A DNA stretch of 46,738 bases, taken from positions 1 to 46,738 of the forward strand of contig DATFFH010000008.1 of the NCBI GenBank assembly GCA_035250245.1. The letters are read 5' to 3'. Below are positions 38,887-46,723 of this stretch, piece by piece. The stretch comes from Luteimonas_C sp035250245 (lineage in GTDB: Bacteria > Pseudomonadota > Gammaproteobacteria > Xanthomonadales > Xanthomonadaceae). The notes under the pieces are model-generated. The model saw only the letters and a program-made list of their open reading frames with translations, searched no databases and was not told the origin of the DNA. Positions within the stretch are counted from its first letter, which is position 1. Each line of letters starts with the position of its first letter. A program made the position numbers and the translations under genes.

Positions 38887-40341
38887 TACGGCTTCGGCTG
38901 CTCGCCTGCGCCTGATCAGGCCGTAGGCGATGCAGCAGCCGAACACGATTTCCAACGGCGCCCGTGTGTAGTCGTAACGCCATACCAACGAATCGAAGCT
39001 GTTGGCCACCAGAACGATGCCGACGCACCCGGCGACCATCGCGAATCCAGCGTTGGTGACGATGCCGCAGCGCCAAGCCATCCACAGTTCGCGCGCAGTC
39101 AGCAACAGAAATGCGCCCAATAGGCACGCACCGACCAGGCCGATGCCCACCAGCGTGTCCAGGTAGGCATTGTGCAGATGCGCGTGGCGCTGCCCGTCCA
39201 ATACCAACCCTGAGTCGGCGATGAGAACCGACGTGGTGCGCAGGCCCCAACCGAGCAGCGGCCGTTCCTTCCAACTCGCCATTCCAAACCGGTACAACGC
39301 CATGCGGGCGCTGACCGCCTGATTGTTGGCATCGCTATCGGCATGTGCCGCGGGTGCTTCGGCCGAAGCGGCCAGCGCAGGCTCGCCAAAGGACGCCGCC
39401 CCTAAGGCGGTATGGGCCCCGCCATCCGCCACCTCAGCCACCTCGGGGAGCAAACGGTCCGCACCGGCGAATCGCTTGGCGACGATATCGCGCCCTCCCA
39501 CCACCAGCAGCAGCGACAAGGCGCCTACGCATAGCAACGGCAGCCAAGGCACTTCCGTCCGGCCGCCGTACTTCCACCAATAGCCCAATCCCAACGCCAC
39601 GGCAGGCAAAGTCGCGGCGAAAGCGAGCCATGCGCCACGCGATTGCGAAAAAAGCAGAGCGGAGAAACTGATCACATAAGCCAACAAGCACAATACGATC
39701 AGTCCGCGCCGGCGCCCGAAGCGTCCATGCGCATTCCACAGCTTCAGCAACAAGCAAAGCGAAAGCCAACCGCCCAGAGCGGCCAGCAAACCGCCCAAAT
39801 TTTCGGGCATGCCGAAACGCGGACGGATCCGGCCGCCCCAGATCTGCGGCATCTCCAGCCATGGCATGTACGCGACCACCGCTATGAGCAATCCCGCGAT
39901 CATCAGCGCGAACAGCAGCGGCGCCCGGCGCGGCATAAGCGACAACCACCAACCCACCACGCAACTGAAGACGGCCAGACGCACCGGCTCGGCCGCGGCG
40001 CTCATTTGCTTGGAAAAGGACAGCGATGGGAAAATGACCGCGGCATAGGCGGCATGCGCGATGGCGAAGACGACGAACACGGCCAGCCAACGCGCGACCG
40101 GCTGCCGAAGTAGTTCGGGCCAAGCCGCGCGCCAAGCGGGGATGAGTAGCAGCGTCGCCAGTATCGCGCCGTACTCCGGCTTGAACTGCCCCCCCAGATC
40201 CGTCATCGAAAAGAAGGCGAGAAAGCACAACGCCGCGAACGCGCAAGCCTGCAAGCGCGGGGCGACTGCCGGATTCGTCTGCGAGCCCGAAACGGCGATC
40301 ATCATCGCCGATTCGCGGGCAACGGACGAAGCCGCGGGCAT
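38872..40341 (-). CDS. O-antigen ligase/Wzy-type polytopic membrane protein
   Basis: This 489-residue protein has about 11-12 transmembrane segments. The Wzy_C/WaaL marks are SQSRGAWLAFAATLP with the conserved Arg, and the large periplasmic loop ending HAHLHNAYLDTLVGIG with the conserved His. WKERPLLGWGLRT precedes that loop. Such proteins polymerise or ligate O-antigen sugars onto lipid A core. The loop contains an Ala/Ser/Asp-rich low-complexity insert (AALAASAEAPAAHADSDA). The start is taken at 40341. Internal ATGs at 40305-40308 are possible and give no clearer ribosome site. No other polysaccharide genes are nearby. Confidence 0.8.
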   Translation of the reverse strand: MPAASSVARESAMMIAVSGSQTNPAVAPRLQACAFAALCFLAFFSMTDLGGQFKPEYGAILATLLLIPAWRAAWPELLRQPVARWLAVFVVFAIAHAAYAAVIFPSLSFSKQMSAAAEPVRLAVFSCVVGWWLSLMPRRAPLLFALMIAGLLIAVVAYMPWLEMPQIWGGRIRPRFGMPENLGGLLAALGGWLSLCLLLKLWNAHGRFGRRRGLIVLCLLAYVISFSALLFSQSRGAWLAFAATLPAVALGLGYWWKYGGRTEVPWLPLLCVGALSLLLVVGGRDIVAKRFAGADRLLPEVAEVADGGAHTALGAASFGEPALAASAEAPAAHADSDANNQAVSARMALYRFGMASWKERPLLGWGLRTTSVLIADSGLVLDGQRHAHLHNAYLDTLVGIGLVGACLLGAFLLLTARELWMAWRCGIVTNAGFAMVAGCVGIVLVANSFDSLVWRYDYTRAPLEIVFGCCIAYGLIRRRRAAEAVSALR

Positions 40342-40463
40342 CCTGCCGCTGCCGGAATCGATCGCACTACAAACACGGGCTTTTCCTCGATTGCACGGAG
40401 CATGGGTCGTCTAACCGCCTTGAGACGGAGAGAACGCGCTGACCCTGCGGATCGGCAGCGCCG

Positions 40464-40491
40464 AGTATATGCAAGCGATACGGCCGCTCAA
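40464..40491 (-). promoter_or_regulatory. Sigma-70-type promoter of the O-antigen ligase-type gene
   Basis: Read on the minus strand, TTGAGC (40486-40491) and TATACT (40464-40469) are separated by 16 bases. The -35 overlaps the last codons of aroA. The gap between aroA and the downstream start is 146 bases and holds no gene. Confidence 0.5.
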
Positions 40492-41795
40492 GCGGAAATC
40501 GCCGCAATCCTGAACCCTATCGCAACCGCTTTGTCGACGAAGCCGGGGAAGGAGGTGGCTACGTTGCTGACGTCGGCTATCCGCACTTCGCCTCGACTGG
40601 CTTGGGCCGCCGCGGCGAATGCCATGGCGATGCGGTGATCGCCATTGCTCTCGATACGCGCCCCGCCGAACGCGCCGCCCTGGATGTCGGCGCCGTCCGG
40701 GAATTCCTGCACGCGAATGCCCAGCGCCGCAAGGCCGGAGGCCATGGCCGCCAGGCGGTCCGATTCCTTGACCCGTAGCTCGGCCGCGCCGCGGACGCGG
40801 GTGTTTCCCTGCGCGCAGGCAGCGGCAACGAACAAGGCCGGGAATTCGTCGATCATGTCGGCGACATGGGCTTGCGGCACATCGATGCCGCGCAGCGACG
40901 CATGGCGCACACGTAGGTCGGCCACGGGCTCGCCACCGCATTCGCCCGCGCCGATTTCGACGATATCCGCGCCCATCGCGCGCAGCACGTGCAACAGGCC
41001 GGTGCGGCGCGGATTCAACCCGATGCGTTTCAACACCAAATCCGAACCGGGAACGATCGACGCGGCGACGATGAAAAATGCGGCGGAAGAAAAATCCGCG
41101 GGTACCGCGACATCGGTCGCGCGCAGGCGTTGTCCGCCGCGCAATCGCGCGATGCCAGGGCCGAACTCGATCGGCCAGCCGAAAGCCGCCAGCATGCGTT
41201 CGGTGTAATCGCGGGTAGGCTGCGGTTCGCGAACGACGGTTTCGCCCTGCGCGCGCAGTCCAGCCAGGAGCACGGCGGACTTGACCTGCGCGCTGGCTAC
41301 TTCGGTCGTGTAGTCGACACCCCGCAATGCGCTCCCGCGGATGCGCAGCGGCGGCAAGCCACCCTCGGCGGTACCGATCCGCGCGCCCATCCGTGCCAGC
41401 GGTTCGGTCACGCGCCGCATCGGCCGTTTCGACAAGGACGCGTCGCCGATTAATTCGCAGTCGAAATCCTGGCCGCTGAGCAAGCCCACCAGCAGGCGCA
41501 TCGCAGTGCCGGCGTTGCCGCAATCCAGCGGCGCGGCCGGTGCGCGCAAACCGTCGATGCCGGCACCATGGACGATGCGAACGCCTTCTTCCGGCGTTTC
41601 GATGCGCACGCCCATTTGCGAAAACACGGCCGCGGTGGCGCGCGTGTCTTCGCCTTCCAGGAAACCTTCTATGCGCGATACGCCGTCGGCGATCGCCGCC
41701 AGCATGATCGCGCGGTGCGAAACCGATTTGTCCCCAGGAATCTCGATCTCGCCGCGCAAAGGCGAGCCCGGACCGACGATCCAGTCCGCGCTCAT
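40488..41795 (-). CDS. aroA: 3-phosphoshikimate 1-carboxyvinyltransferase (EPSP synthase)
   Basis: AroA adds PEP to shikimate 3-phosphate, the step before chorismate synthase. The 435-residue protein carries the key motifs GDKSVSHRA (Lys23), LDCGNAGTAMR (Gly96), SAQVKSAVLLAGL, TRDYTERML, DEFPALFVAA and VKESDRL. GDASLSKRPMRRV and the SAQVKSAVLLAGL region are closer to class II enzymes (such as the CP4 type) than to E. coli. Class II CP4 has Ala where Gly96 lies here, so that tolerance-linked change is absent. Its ATG (41793-41795) overlaps the hisC stop by 4 bases (ATGA). It is the last gene of the aromatic operon. Confidence 0.95.
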   Translation of the reverse strand: MSADWIVGPGSPLRGEIEIPGDKSVSHRAIMLAAIADGVSRIEGFLEGEDTRATAAVFSQMGVRIETPEEGVRIVHGAGIDGLRAPAAPLDCGNAGTAMRLLVGLLSGQDFDCELIGDASLSKRPMRRVTEPLARMGARIGTAEGGLPPLRIRGSALRGVDYTTEVASAQVKSAVLLAGLRAQGETVVREPQPTRDYTERMLAAFGWPIEFGPGIARLRGGQRLRATDVAVPADFSSAAFFIVAASIVPGSDLVLKRIGLNPRRTGLLHVLRAMGADIVEIGAGECGGEPVADLRVRHASLRGIDVPQAHVADMIDEFPALFVAAACAQGNTRVRGAAELRVKESDRLAAMASGLAALGIRVQEFPDGADIQGGAFGGARIESNGDHRIAMAFAAAAQASRGEVRIADVSNVATSFPGFVDKAVAIGFRIAAISA

Positions 41796-42919
41796 GCCCG
41801 CACCTCGTCCAATATGCGCAGCAGACGCGCGTTTTCGCCGGCATCGCCCACTGTGATGCGCAGGCATTCGGCCAGGCCATAGCCGGCCATCGGCCGCAGA
41901 ACCGCGCCGCGAGCCACCAATTCGCGCTCCAAAGCGATGCTGTCGGCACCGAACTCGGCCAACAGGAAATTGGTTTGCGAGGGCGCGCAAACGACGCCGC
42001 GTTCGCTCAATGCCGCCGCCAGCGCGGTGCGTTCGCGAGCGTTGGACTCTCGGGTACTGCGCAAATGTTCGGCGTCGCCGAGCGCGGCTTCGGCCGCCGC
42101 CATGCCCAGGGCATTGACGTTGAAGCTCTCGCGAATGCGTTCCATGACCGCGATCAGACCCGGATGCGCGACGGCATAGCCGATCCGCAATCCGGCCAGT
42201 GCGTAAGCCTTGCTGAAAGTCCGAGTGACGATCAGATTCGGATGCTCAGCCAGCAGCGGCAGCGCCGAGGCGTAATCAGGAGCGTCGGCCATTTCCGCAT
42301 AGGCTTCGTCGACGACGACCAGCACATCATCCGGCACGCGCGCCAACAGCGTCTTCAACGCATCGGCCCCGAACCAGGTACCGGTGGGATTGTTCGGATT
42401 GGCGAGATAGATCAAACGCGTCGATGCGGTCACCGCGGCGGCGATCGCGTCCAGGTCATGCCCACGCGGCATCGCATGCCCGCGTGCGTATGCGGGCGCC
42501 GCGACGAACTCGGAACCCGCGGCCTGTGCCGCCAGTGCATACACGGCAAATCCGTATTGCGAAGCAACCACGCCCGCATCCGGGCCGGCGAAGACCTGCG
42601 CGAACTGCATCAGCAATTCGTGCGATCCGTTGCCGAGCAGTATCTGCGCCTCCGCGACGCCGTGTTTCGCGGCCAAGGCGCGCTTCAGATCACCGCCCAG
42701 CGGATCGGGATAACGATGCACGTCCGCCAACGCCGCCAGCACCGCTGCGCGCGCGCGGGGGCTGGGCCCGTAGGGATTCTCGTTGGATCCCAGTTCCACC
42801 AATCCTTCGGCGCCGAATCGGCGGCGCAGCGCGACCAGATCATGGCCTGGGTCGTACGCGCGCAGGCGGCGGACGCCGGCGTTCGCGAGCCGCTCGAAAT
42901 CGATGACGCTTTCGGTCAC
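41792..42919 (-). CDS. hisC: Histidinol-phosphate/aromatic aminotransferase (HisC family)
   Basis: This 375-residue PLP enzyme has LGSNENPYGPSP, YLANPNNPTG, VVVDEAYAEM and the PLP-binding Lys237 in RTFSKAYALAGLRIGY. The fold is class I/II aminotransferase of the HisC group. Because it sits between pheA and aroA, it more likely transaminates phenylpyruvate or arogenate precursors, like HisC2 in Pseudomonas aromatic loci, than histidinol phosphate. That role is inferred. The start is GTG at 42917-42919, overlapping the pheA stop as GTGA. Its stop overlaps the aroA ATG as ATGA. Both overlaps suggest translational coupling. Confidence 0.9.
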   Translation of the reverse strand: MTESVIDFERLANAGVRRLRAYDPGHDLVALRRRFGAEGLVELGSNENPYGPSPRARAAVLAALADVHRYPDPLGGDLKRALAAKHGVAEAQILLGNGSHELLMQFAQVFAGPDAGVVASQYGFAVYALAAQAAGSEFVAAPAYARGHAMPRGHDLDAIAAAVTASTRLIYLANPNNPTGTWFGADALKTLLARVPDDVLVVVDEAYAEMADAPDYASALPLLAEHPNLIVTRTFSKAYALAGLRIGYAVAHPGLIAVMERIRESFNVNALGMAAAEAALGDAEHLRSTRESNARERTALAAALSERGVVCAPSQTNFLLAEFGADSIALERELVARGAVLRPMAGYGLAECLRITVGDAGENARLLRILDEVRA

Positions 42920-44061
42920 AACACGGCGACCGGATACGACCCCAGCACGCGCACGTCGCCCGCGCTCTCGCCCACTTCGGCCAAAGCGTCGCTCAGCGGC
43001 GATTCCTGCACGTGGCCGGCGACGTCGATGAAGAAGGCGTATTGCCACAAGCCGCCATGGGCCGGGCGCGATTCGATCCGGTTCATGCTGATGCCGCGCC
43101 GCGCCAGAGGTTCCAGCACGCCGTACAGCGCGCCGGGACGGTCGCGGATGAAGACCAGCAGCGAAGTGCGGTCGTGACCGGACGGCGTGAACAATTCTCG
43201 GCCGATCACCAGGAAGCGCGTGGTGTTGTCGGAACGGTCTTCGATCGGTCCCGCGATGGTCTTCAGGCCGTAGACGTGGGCCGCAGTCTCGCCGGCGATC
43301 GCCGCCGCGTCGTCGGCATTGCGCGCGCGGCGCGCGGCTTCGGCGTTGCTCGACACCGGAATCTTTTCCGCCTTCGGCAGGTTCTGCCGCAGCCAGCCGC
43401 TGCATTGCGCCAGCGACATCGGATGCGAGTACACGCGTTCGATGTCGTCCAACCGGCCAGTGCGCGACAACAGATGCTGGTGCACGCGCAACTCGACTTC
43501 GCCGCAAATCGTCAGCGGCGAAGTGAGGAACATGTCCAGCGTGGACTGGATCGTGCCCTGCCCCGAGTTCTCCACCGGTACCACGCCGAAGTCGGCGTGC
43601 TTGGCGGCCACTTCCTGGAACACTTCTTCGATGCTCGCCAAAGGCAGGCCCTTGGCGGAATGGCCGAAGTGCTTGTGCACGGCCTGCTGCGAAAAGGTGC
43701 CTTCCGGGCCCAGATAACCGATCTTCAGCGGCTCCTGCTGCGCCAGGCAGGCCGACATGATTTCGCGGAACAGCCGCACCAGGGTTTCGTCGCCGAGCGG
43801 GCCGTCGTTACGGTCGACCACGCGGCGCAATACCTGCGCTTCGCGTTCCGGACGGTAATAGTCCACCGCCGCCGCCAGCTTGCCTTTGGCCTTGCCGACT
43901 TGGTGCGCCCATTGCGCGCGTTCGGCGATCAGCTTCTGGATCTGCTGGTCGAGGCCATCGATCTGGGCGCGGACGGCGGCCAGATCGGGTTTGGTTTCAG
44001 CGGAAACCGTTTGCGCTTTCTTCGCGACGGGTTTCTTGGGCTTGGCGGATTTTTTGGTCAT
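42916..44061 (-). CDS. pheA: Bifunctional chorismate mutase/prephenate dehydratase (P-protein)
   Basis: PheA converts chorismate to prephenate and then to phenylpyruvate. The 381-residue protein begins with a Lys/Ala/Pro-rich 25-residue extension. The chorismate mutase helix bundle follows (LAAVRAQIDGLDQQIQKLIAERA, split as LAAVRAQIDGLDQQI and QKLIAERA), then the dehydratase (GYLGPEGTFSQQA, VPVENSGQGTIQSTLD, DNTTRFLVIG). An ACT regulatory domain ends the protein (RPGALYGVLEPLARRGISMN with ESRP for phenylalanine binding). ENSGQG replaces the ENSTEG of many prephenate dehydratases. The Thr of TTRF is kept. It is the second gene of the serC-led unit, separated from serC by a 182-base gap. Confidence 0.95.
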   Translation of the reverse strand: MTKKSAKPKKPVAKKAQTVSAETKPDLAAVRAQIDGLDQQIQKLIAERAQWAHQVGKAKGKLAAAVDYYRPEREAQVLRRVVDRNDGPLGDETLVRLFREIMSACLAQQEPLKIGYLGPEGTFSQQAVHKHFGHSAKGLPLASIEEVFQEVAAKHADFGVVPVENSGQGTIQSTLDMFLTSPLTICGEVELRVHQHLLSRTGRLDDIERVYSHPMSLAQCSGWLRQNLPKAEKIPVSSNAEAARRARNADDAAAIAGETAAHVYGLKTIAGPIEDRSDNTTRFLVIGRELFTPSGHDRTSLLVFIRDRPGALYGVLEPLARRGISMNRIESRPAHGGLWQYAFFIDVAGHVQESPLSDALAEVGESAGDVRVLGSYPVAVL

Positions 44062-44095
44062 GGAGAGAGAGTCTCACGAACTTATATGCCTATGT

Positions 44096-44244
44096 AGCCC
44101 GGGTGGAGCCGAAGGCGATACCCGGGATTGCCATTCCGACGATCGCGACAGAAACCGGCGAAGCGGATTCTGGCTTTTCGATCATTGTTCTCGGCAATTT
44201 GTAGGATGGCGTTCCCGGGTATCGCCTTCGGCTCCACCCGGGCT
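44096..44244. repeat. Long inverted repeat between serC and pheA
   Basis: Perfect 32-base arms (44096-44127 and 44213-44244) face each other across 85 bases. The arms contain CCCGGGTGGAGCCGAAGGCG and are preceded by GTAG on the left (44094-44097). A second GTAG lies at 44201. It lies 34 bases upstream of the pheA start and begins 4 bases after the serC stop. The same wording is a frequent dispersed element in related genomes. If transcribed it would form a strong stem in the operon mRNA. Confidence 0.85.
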
Positions 44245-44247
44245 GCG

Positions 44248-45333
44248 TCACCCGTGCCTTTCTTTGAAATCCTGCATGAAGTCGACCAAGGCCTGCACGC
44301 CTTCCACCGGCATCGCGTTGTAGATCGAGGCGCGCATGCCGCCGAGCGCGCGATGGCCCTTCAATGCCATCAGGCCGGCTTCGGCGGACTCTTTCAAAAA
44401 GGCCTTGTCCAAGGCCTCGTCGTACAGGAAGAACGGCACGTTCATGCGCGAGCGCACGGCGGGATCCACTTCGTTGCGGTAGAAACCGCCCGAACCGTCG
44501 ATGGCCGCATACAGCAGCTTCGACTTCTGCGCGTTGCGGCGCGCGAATTCCTGCACGCCGCCTTCAGCCAGCATCCATTTGAAGGTCAGGCCGGCCAAGT
44601 ACCAGTTCCAGGTCGGCGGCGTGTTGAGCATCGATTCGCCCTTCAGATGCGAGCGGTAATCGAAGATGTCCGCGCGCGGCTGGCCGGCGCGTTCCAGCAA
44701 TTCGCGGCGCACGATCACCACGGCGATACCCACCGGCCCCAGGTTCTTCTGCGCGCCGGCGTAGATCAGGCCATACTTGGACACGTCCAGCGGTTCGGAA
44801 GCGATGCTGGAACTGAAATCGGCGAACAGCGGCGTCTTGCCGATGTCGGGCGTGCTGCGGAATTCGACGCCGTGGATGGTTTCGTTGGCGGTGATGTGGA
44901 CGTAAGCCGCATCGTCTGACAAACGCCAGGAAGACGGATCGGGGATGTTGCGGAAACCGTCGGCCTCGCTGGTGGCCGCGACGCGAGCATCCACATAAGG
45001 CTTGACCTGCTTGATCGCAGTCTTGCCCCAATGCCCGCTGATCACATAGTCGGCGGCCTGTCCCGGTTCGGCGAAGTTCAACGCGATCAAGGCCTGCTGC
45101 GCGGTCGCACCACCTTGCAGGAACAGCACCGCGTAATCGTCGGGAATGCCGACCAGCTTGCGCAAATCCGCTTCGGCTTCGGCCGCGACACCGATGAATT
45201 CCGGACCGCGATGGCTGAGCTCGACGATCGACGCACCCACGCCGTGCCAATCCAGCATTTCGGCTTGGGCCTGGCGCAACACCGGTTCGGGCAACGTGGC
45301 GGGACCGGGGCTGAAGTTGAAGGCGCGGGACAT
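44248..45333 (-). CDS. serC: Phosphoserine aminotransferase
   Basis: SerC makes phosphoserine for serine and also acts in pyridoxal-phosphate synthesis in many bacteria. The 361-residue PLP enzyme starts FNFSPGPATLPEPVL, the typical N-terminus. LFLQGGATAQ and the PLP Lys196 in YAGAQKNLGPVG are present, and GGMRASIYNAMP lies near the C-terminus. GGAG with a 6-base spacer precedes the ATG at 45331-45333. serC next to pheA and aroA is the usual order in gammaproteobacteria (serC-pheA-aroA), here with hisC added. The start on the far side is separated from the FHA gene by a GTAG palindrome. Confidence 0.96.
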   Translation of the reverse strand: MSRAFNFSPGPATLPEPVLRQAQAEMLDWHGVGASIVELSHRGPEFIGVAAEAEADLRKLVGIPDDYAVLFLQGGATAQQALIALNFAEPGQAADYVISGHWGKTAIKQVKPYVDARVAATSEADGFRNIPDPSSWRLSDDAAYVHITANETIHGVEFRSTPDIGKTPLFADFSSSIASEPLDVSKYGLIYAGAQKNLGPVGIAVVIVRRELLERAGQPRADIFDYRSHLKGESMLNTPPTWNWYLAGLTFKWMLAEGGVQEFARRNAQKSKLLYAAIDGSGGFYRNEVDPAVRSRMNVPFFLYDEALDKAFLKESAEAGLMALKGHRALGGMRASIYNAMPVEGVQALVDFMQDFKERHG

Positions 45334-45429
45334 CGCAGGCTCCGTCGTGGGGTCGGGCCTAGTATGCCGCAGTGCAGCATGGCTGCGTCTACCCCTGAAA
45401 CGGCCTTTCGGCAATCCGGCTGGCGCTTT

Positions 45430-45525
45430 TTTTGTAGGAGCGGTTTTAGCCGCGAGCTTTTTCTCCCAAATCGCAGGATTGCAAGGATTTGAGGAAAAGC
45501 TCGCGGCTAAAGCCGCTCCTACAAA
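45430..45525. repeat. GTAG-type palindrome, GAGCGGCTTTAGCC family, copy 2
   Basis: Arms near 45430-45461 and 45495-45525 match with one difference (GGTTTTAGCC against GGCTTTAGCC). Both arms carry GTAGGAGCGG and end in AGCTTTT/AAAAGCT. It fills the gap between the serC start and the FHA gene stop. The copies at 29259 and 46724 share its core. Confidence 0.88.
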
Positions 45526-45547
45526 AGCGCGGCCGAACCTGCCGGGT

Positions 45548-46354
45548 CTACTTGGGGCCGAACCAAAACAGTGCGGCCAGGGCCACGGCCAGCAATACCG
45601 CCGCCAGCAACAGCCAGGGCAATCGCAAACCCGATCCCGCCGAGCCCCGCACTTGGTCCGGATCGGCGATTTGGCGATTCGGCACGCTCGGCTCGACCGG
45701 CGCCGCCGCGCGCGACGGCGCCTCGACCACGAAGCGGTGGTAGGCGTCGAAAACGATCTGATCGCCCGGCGAAAGCACGGTTTCCCGTACCCGCTCGCCA
45801 TTCACCACGCTGCCCTCGTAAGACCCCAGATCCCGCAGCACCACCCGATCGCCGTGCAGTTCCAGCCGGGCATGGCGGTCGGCGAAGGCCGGATCGTCGA
45901 TGCGGATGTCCGATTGCTCGAGCCGGCCCACGACCCGCGGCCGGTCGAGCGTGAAACAGCGCCCGTGGTATTGCCCGCCCACGCCACGCAGCACCACCCG
46001 CAGATTGCCGTTGCCTTCGGCCGGCGCGCTGGCCAGCTCGCGCGGCAGGCCGTCGGCCACGCCGGGGCCGACCAGGACCATTTCGATGCCTTCGACATGC
46101 ACGCTGTCGCCCAGGCGCAACATGGTCATGTGCAGAACAGGGCGGCCGTTGACGTGGACGCCTCGGATGCCGTCGGCCACCGCCAGCCAAACGCCGCGCC
46201 GGTCTACGCAGAACTGGACCAGCGCGTCCTGGGACGCTTCCACCACACCGATCGCGCGATCGTGGTACGGATCGCGGCCGATGCCATGCACGCCCATTCC
46301 GATCGGAATGTCGGGGTGGTCGTGGCTCGGAAATCGCAGTCTCAGATCGTTCAC
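45548..46354 (-). CDS. FHA-domain membrane protein
   Basis: This protein of about 268 residues has two FHA-like units. The first (about residues 15-95) is degenerate but keeps HVNGRPVLHMTMLRLGD. The second (about residues 140-200) has RVVGRLEQSDIRIDDPAF, then ADRHARLELHGDRVVLRDLGSYEGSVVNGERV; the Gly-Arg and the His and Asn positions used for phosphothreonine binding are present, with Ala before ADRH. A C-terminal segment (LPWLLLAAVLLAVALAALFWF) anchors it in the inner membrane. The GTG at 46352-46354 is taken as start, and a TTG at 46361-46363 would add three residues. It would bind phosphothreonine proteins, but partners are not visible. It is divergent from the small gene that follows. Confidence 0.75.
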   Translation of the reverse strand: MNDLRLRFPSHDHPDIPIGMGVHGIGRDPYHDRAIGVVEASQDALVQFCVDRRGVWLAVADGIRGVHVNGRPVLHMTMLRLGDSVHVEGIEMVLVGPGVADGLPRELASAPAEGNGNLRVVLRGVGGQYHGRCFTLDRPRVVGRLEQSDIRIDDPAFADRHARLELHGDRVVLRDLGSYEGSVVNGERVRETVLSPGDQIVFDAYHRFVVEAPSRAAAPVEPSVPNRQIADPDQVRGSAGSGLRLPWLLLAAVLLAVALAALFWFGPK

Positions 46355-46437
46355 GCCGCGCAATCTTACATGGCCTTGCGCTTGGATCGAGCCCGGGCCG
46401 GCCCCACAATGCCGCCACAGACCAACGGAGCGGCCGC

Positions 46438-46713
46438 ATGCCCAGTATCGACATCCGCCACGCGCACAAGCTGCCCCCCGCGAAAGCGCGCAAAGCCGTG
46501 CAGGAAGTCGCCGACAAGTTGGCCGAGCGCTTCGGCATCGACTACGAATGGGTCGAGGACACGCTGAACTTCAGCCGCTCGGGCGTGGACGGCAAGATCG
46601 ACCTCGGACCCAAGCAGCTTCGGGTCAGCGCCGACTTGGGCTTCCTGTTGTCGGCATTGAAAGGACCGATCGAGGCCGAAATCCGCCGCGTTCTGGAAGA
46701 AAGGTTCAAATAA
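46438..46713 (+). CDS. Polyhydroxyalkanoate-region small protein
   Basis: This 91-residue protein resembles the polyhydroxyalkanoic-acid system family (PHA_gran_rgn), small proteins encoded near PHA granule genes. The pattern MPSIDIRHAHKLPPAKARKA, GIDYEWVEDTLNFSRSGVDGKID and SADLGFLLSALKGPIEAEI fits (each piece under 20 residues except the first, which is 20). GGAG lies 7 bases upstream of the ATG at 46438. No PHA synthase or phasin gene is visible in the window. The FHA gene on the other strand begins 83 bases away. Confidence 0.8.
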   Translation: MPSIDIRHAHKLPPAKARKAVQEVADKLAERFGIDYEWVEDTLNFSRSGVDGKIDLGPKQLRVSADLGFLLSALKGPIEAEIRRVLEERFK

Positions 46714-46723
46714 GCTGCCTTTC

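Noticed and set aside
41792..43507. A longer hisC starting upstream within pheA
   Set aside because: The frame is open inside pheA, but the conserved protein starts at the GTG at 42919, which overlaps the pheA stop as in coupled genes.
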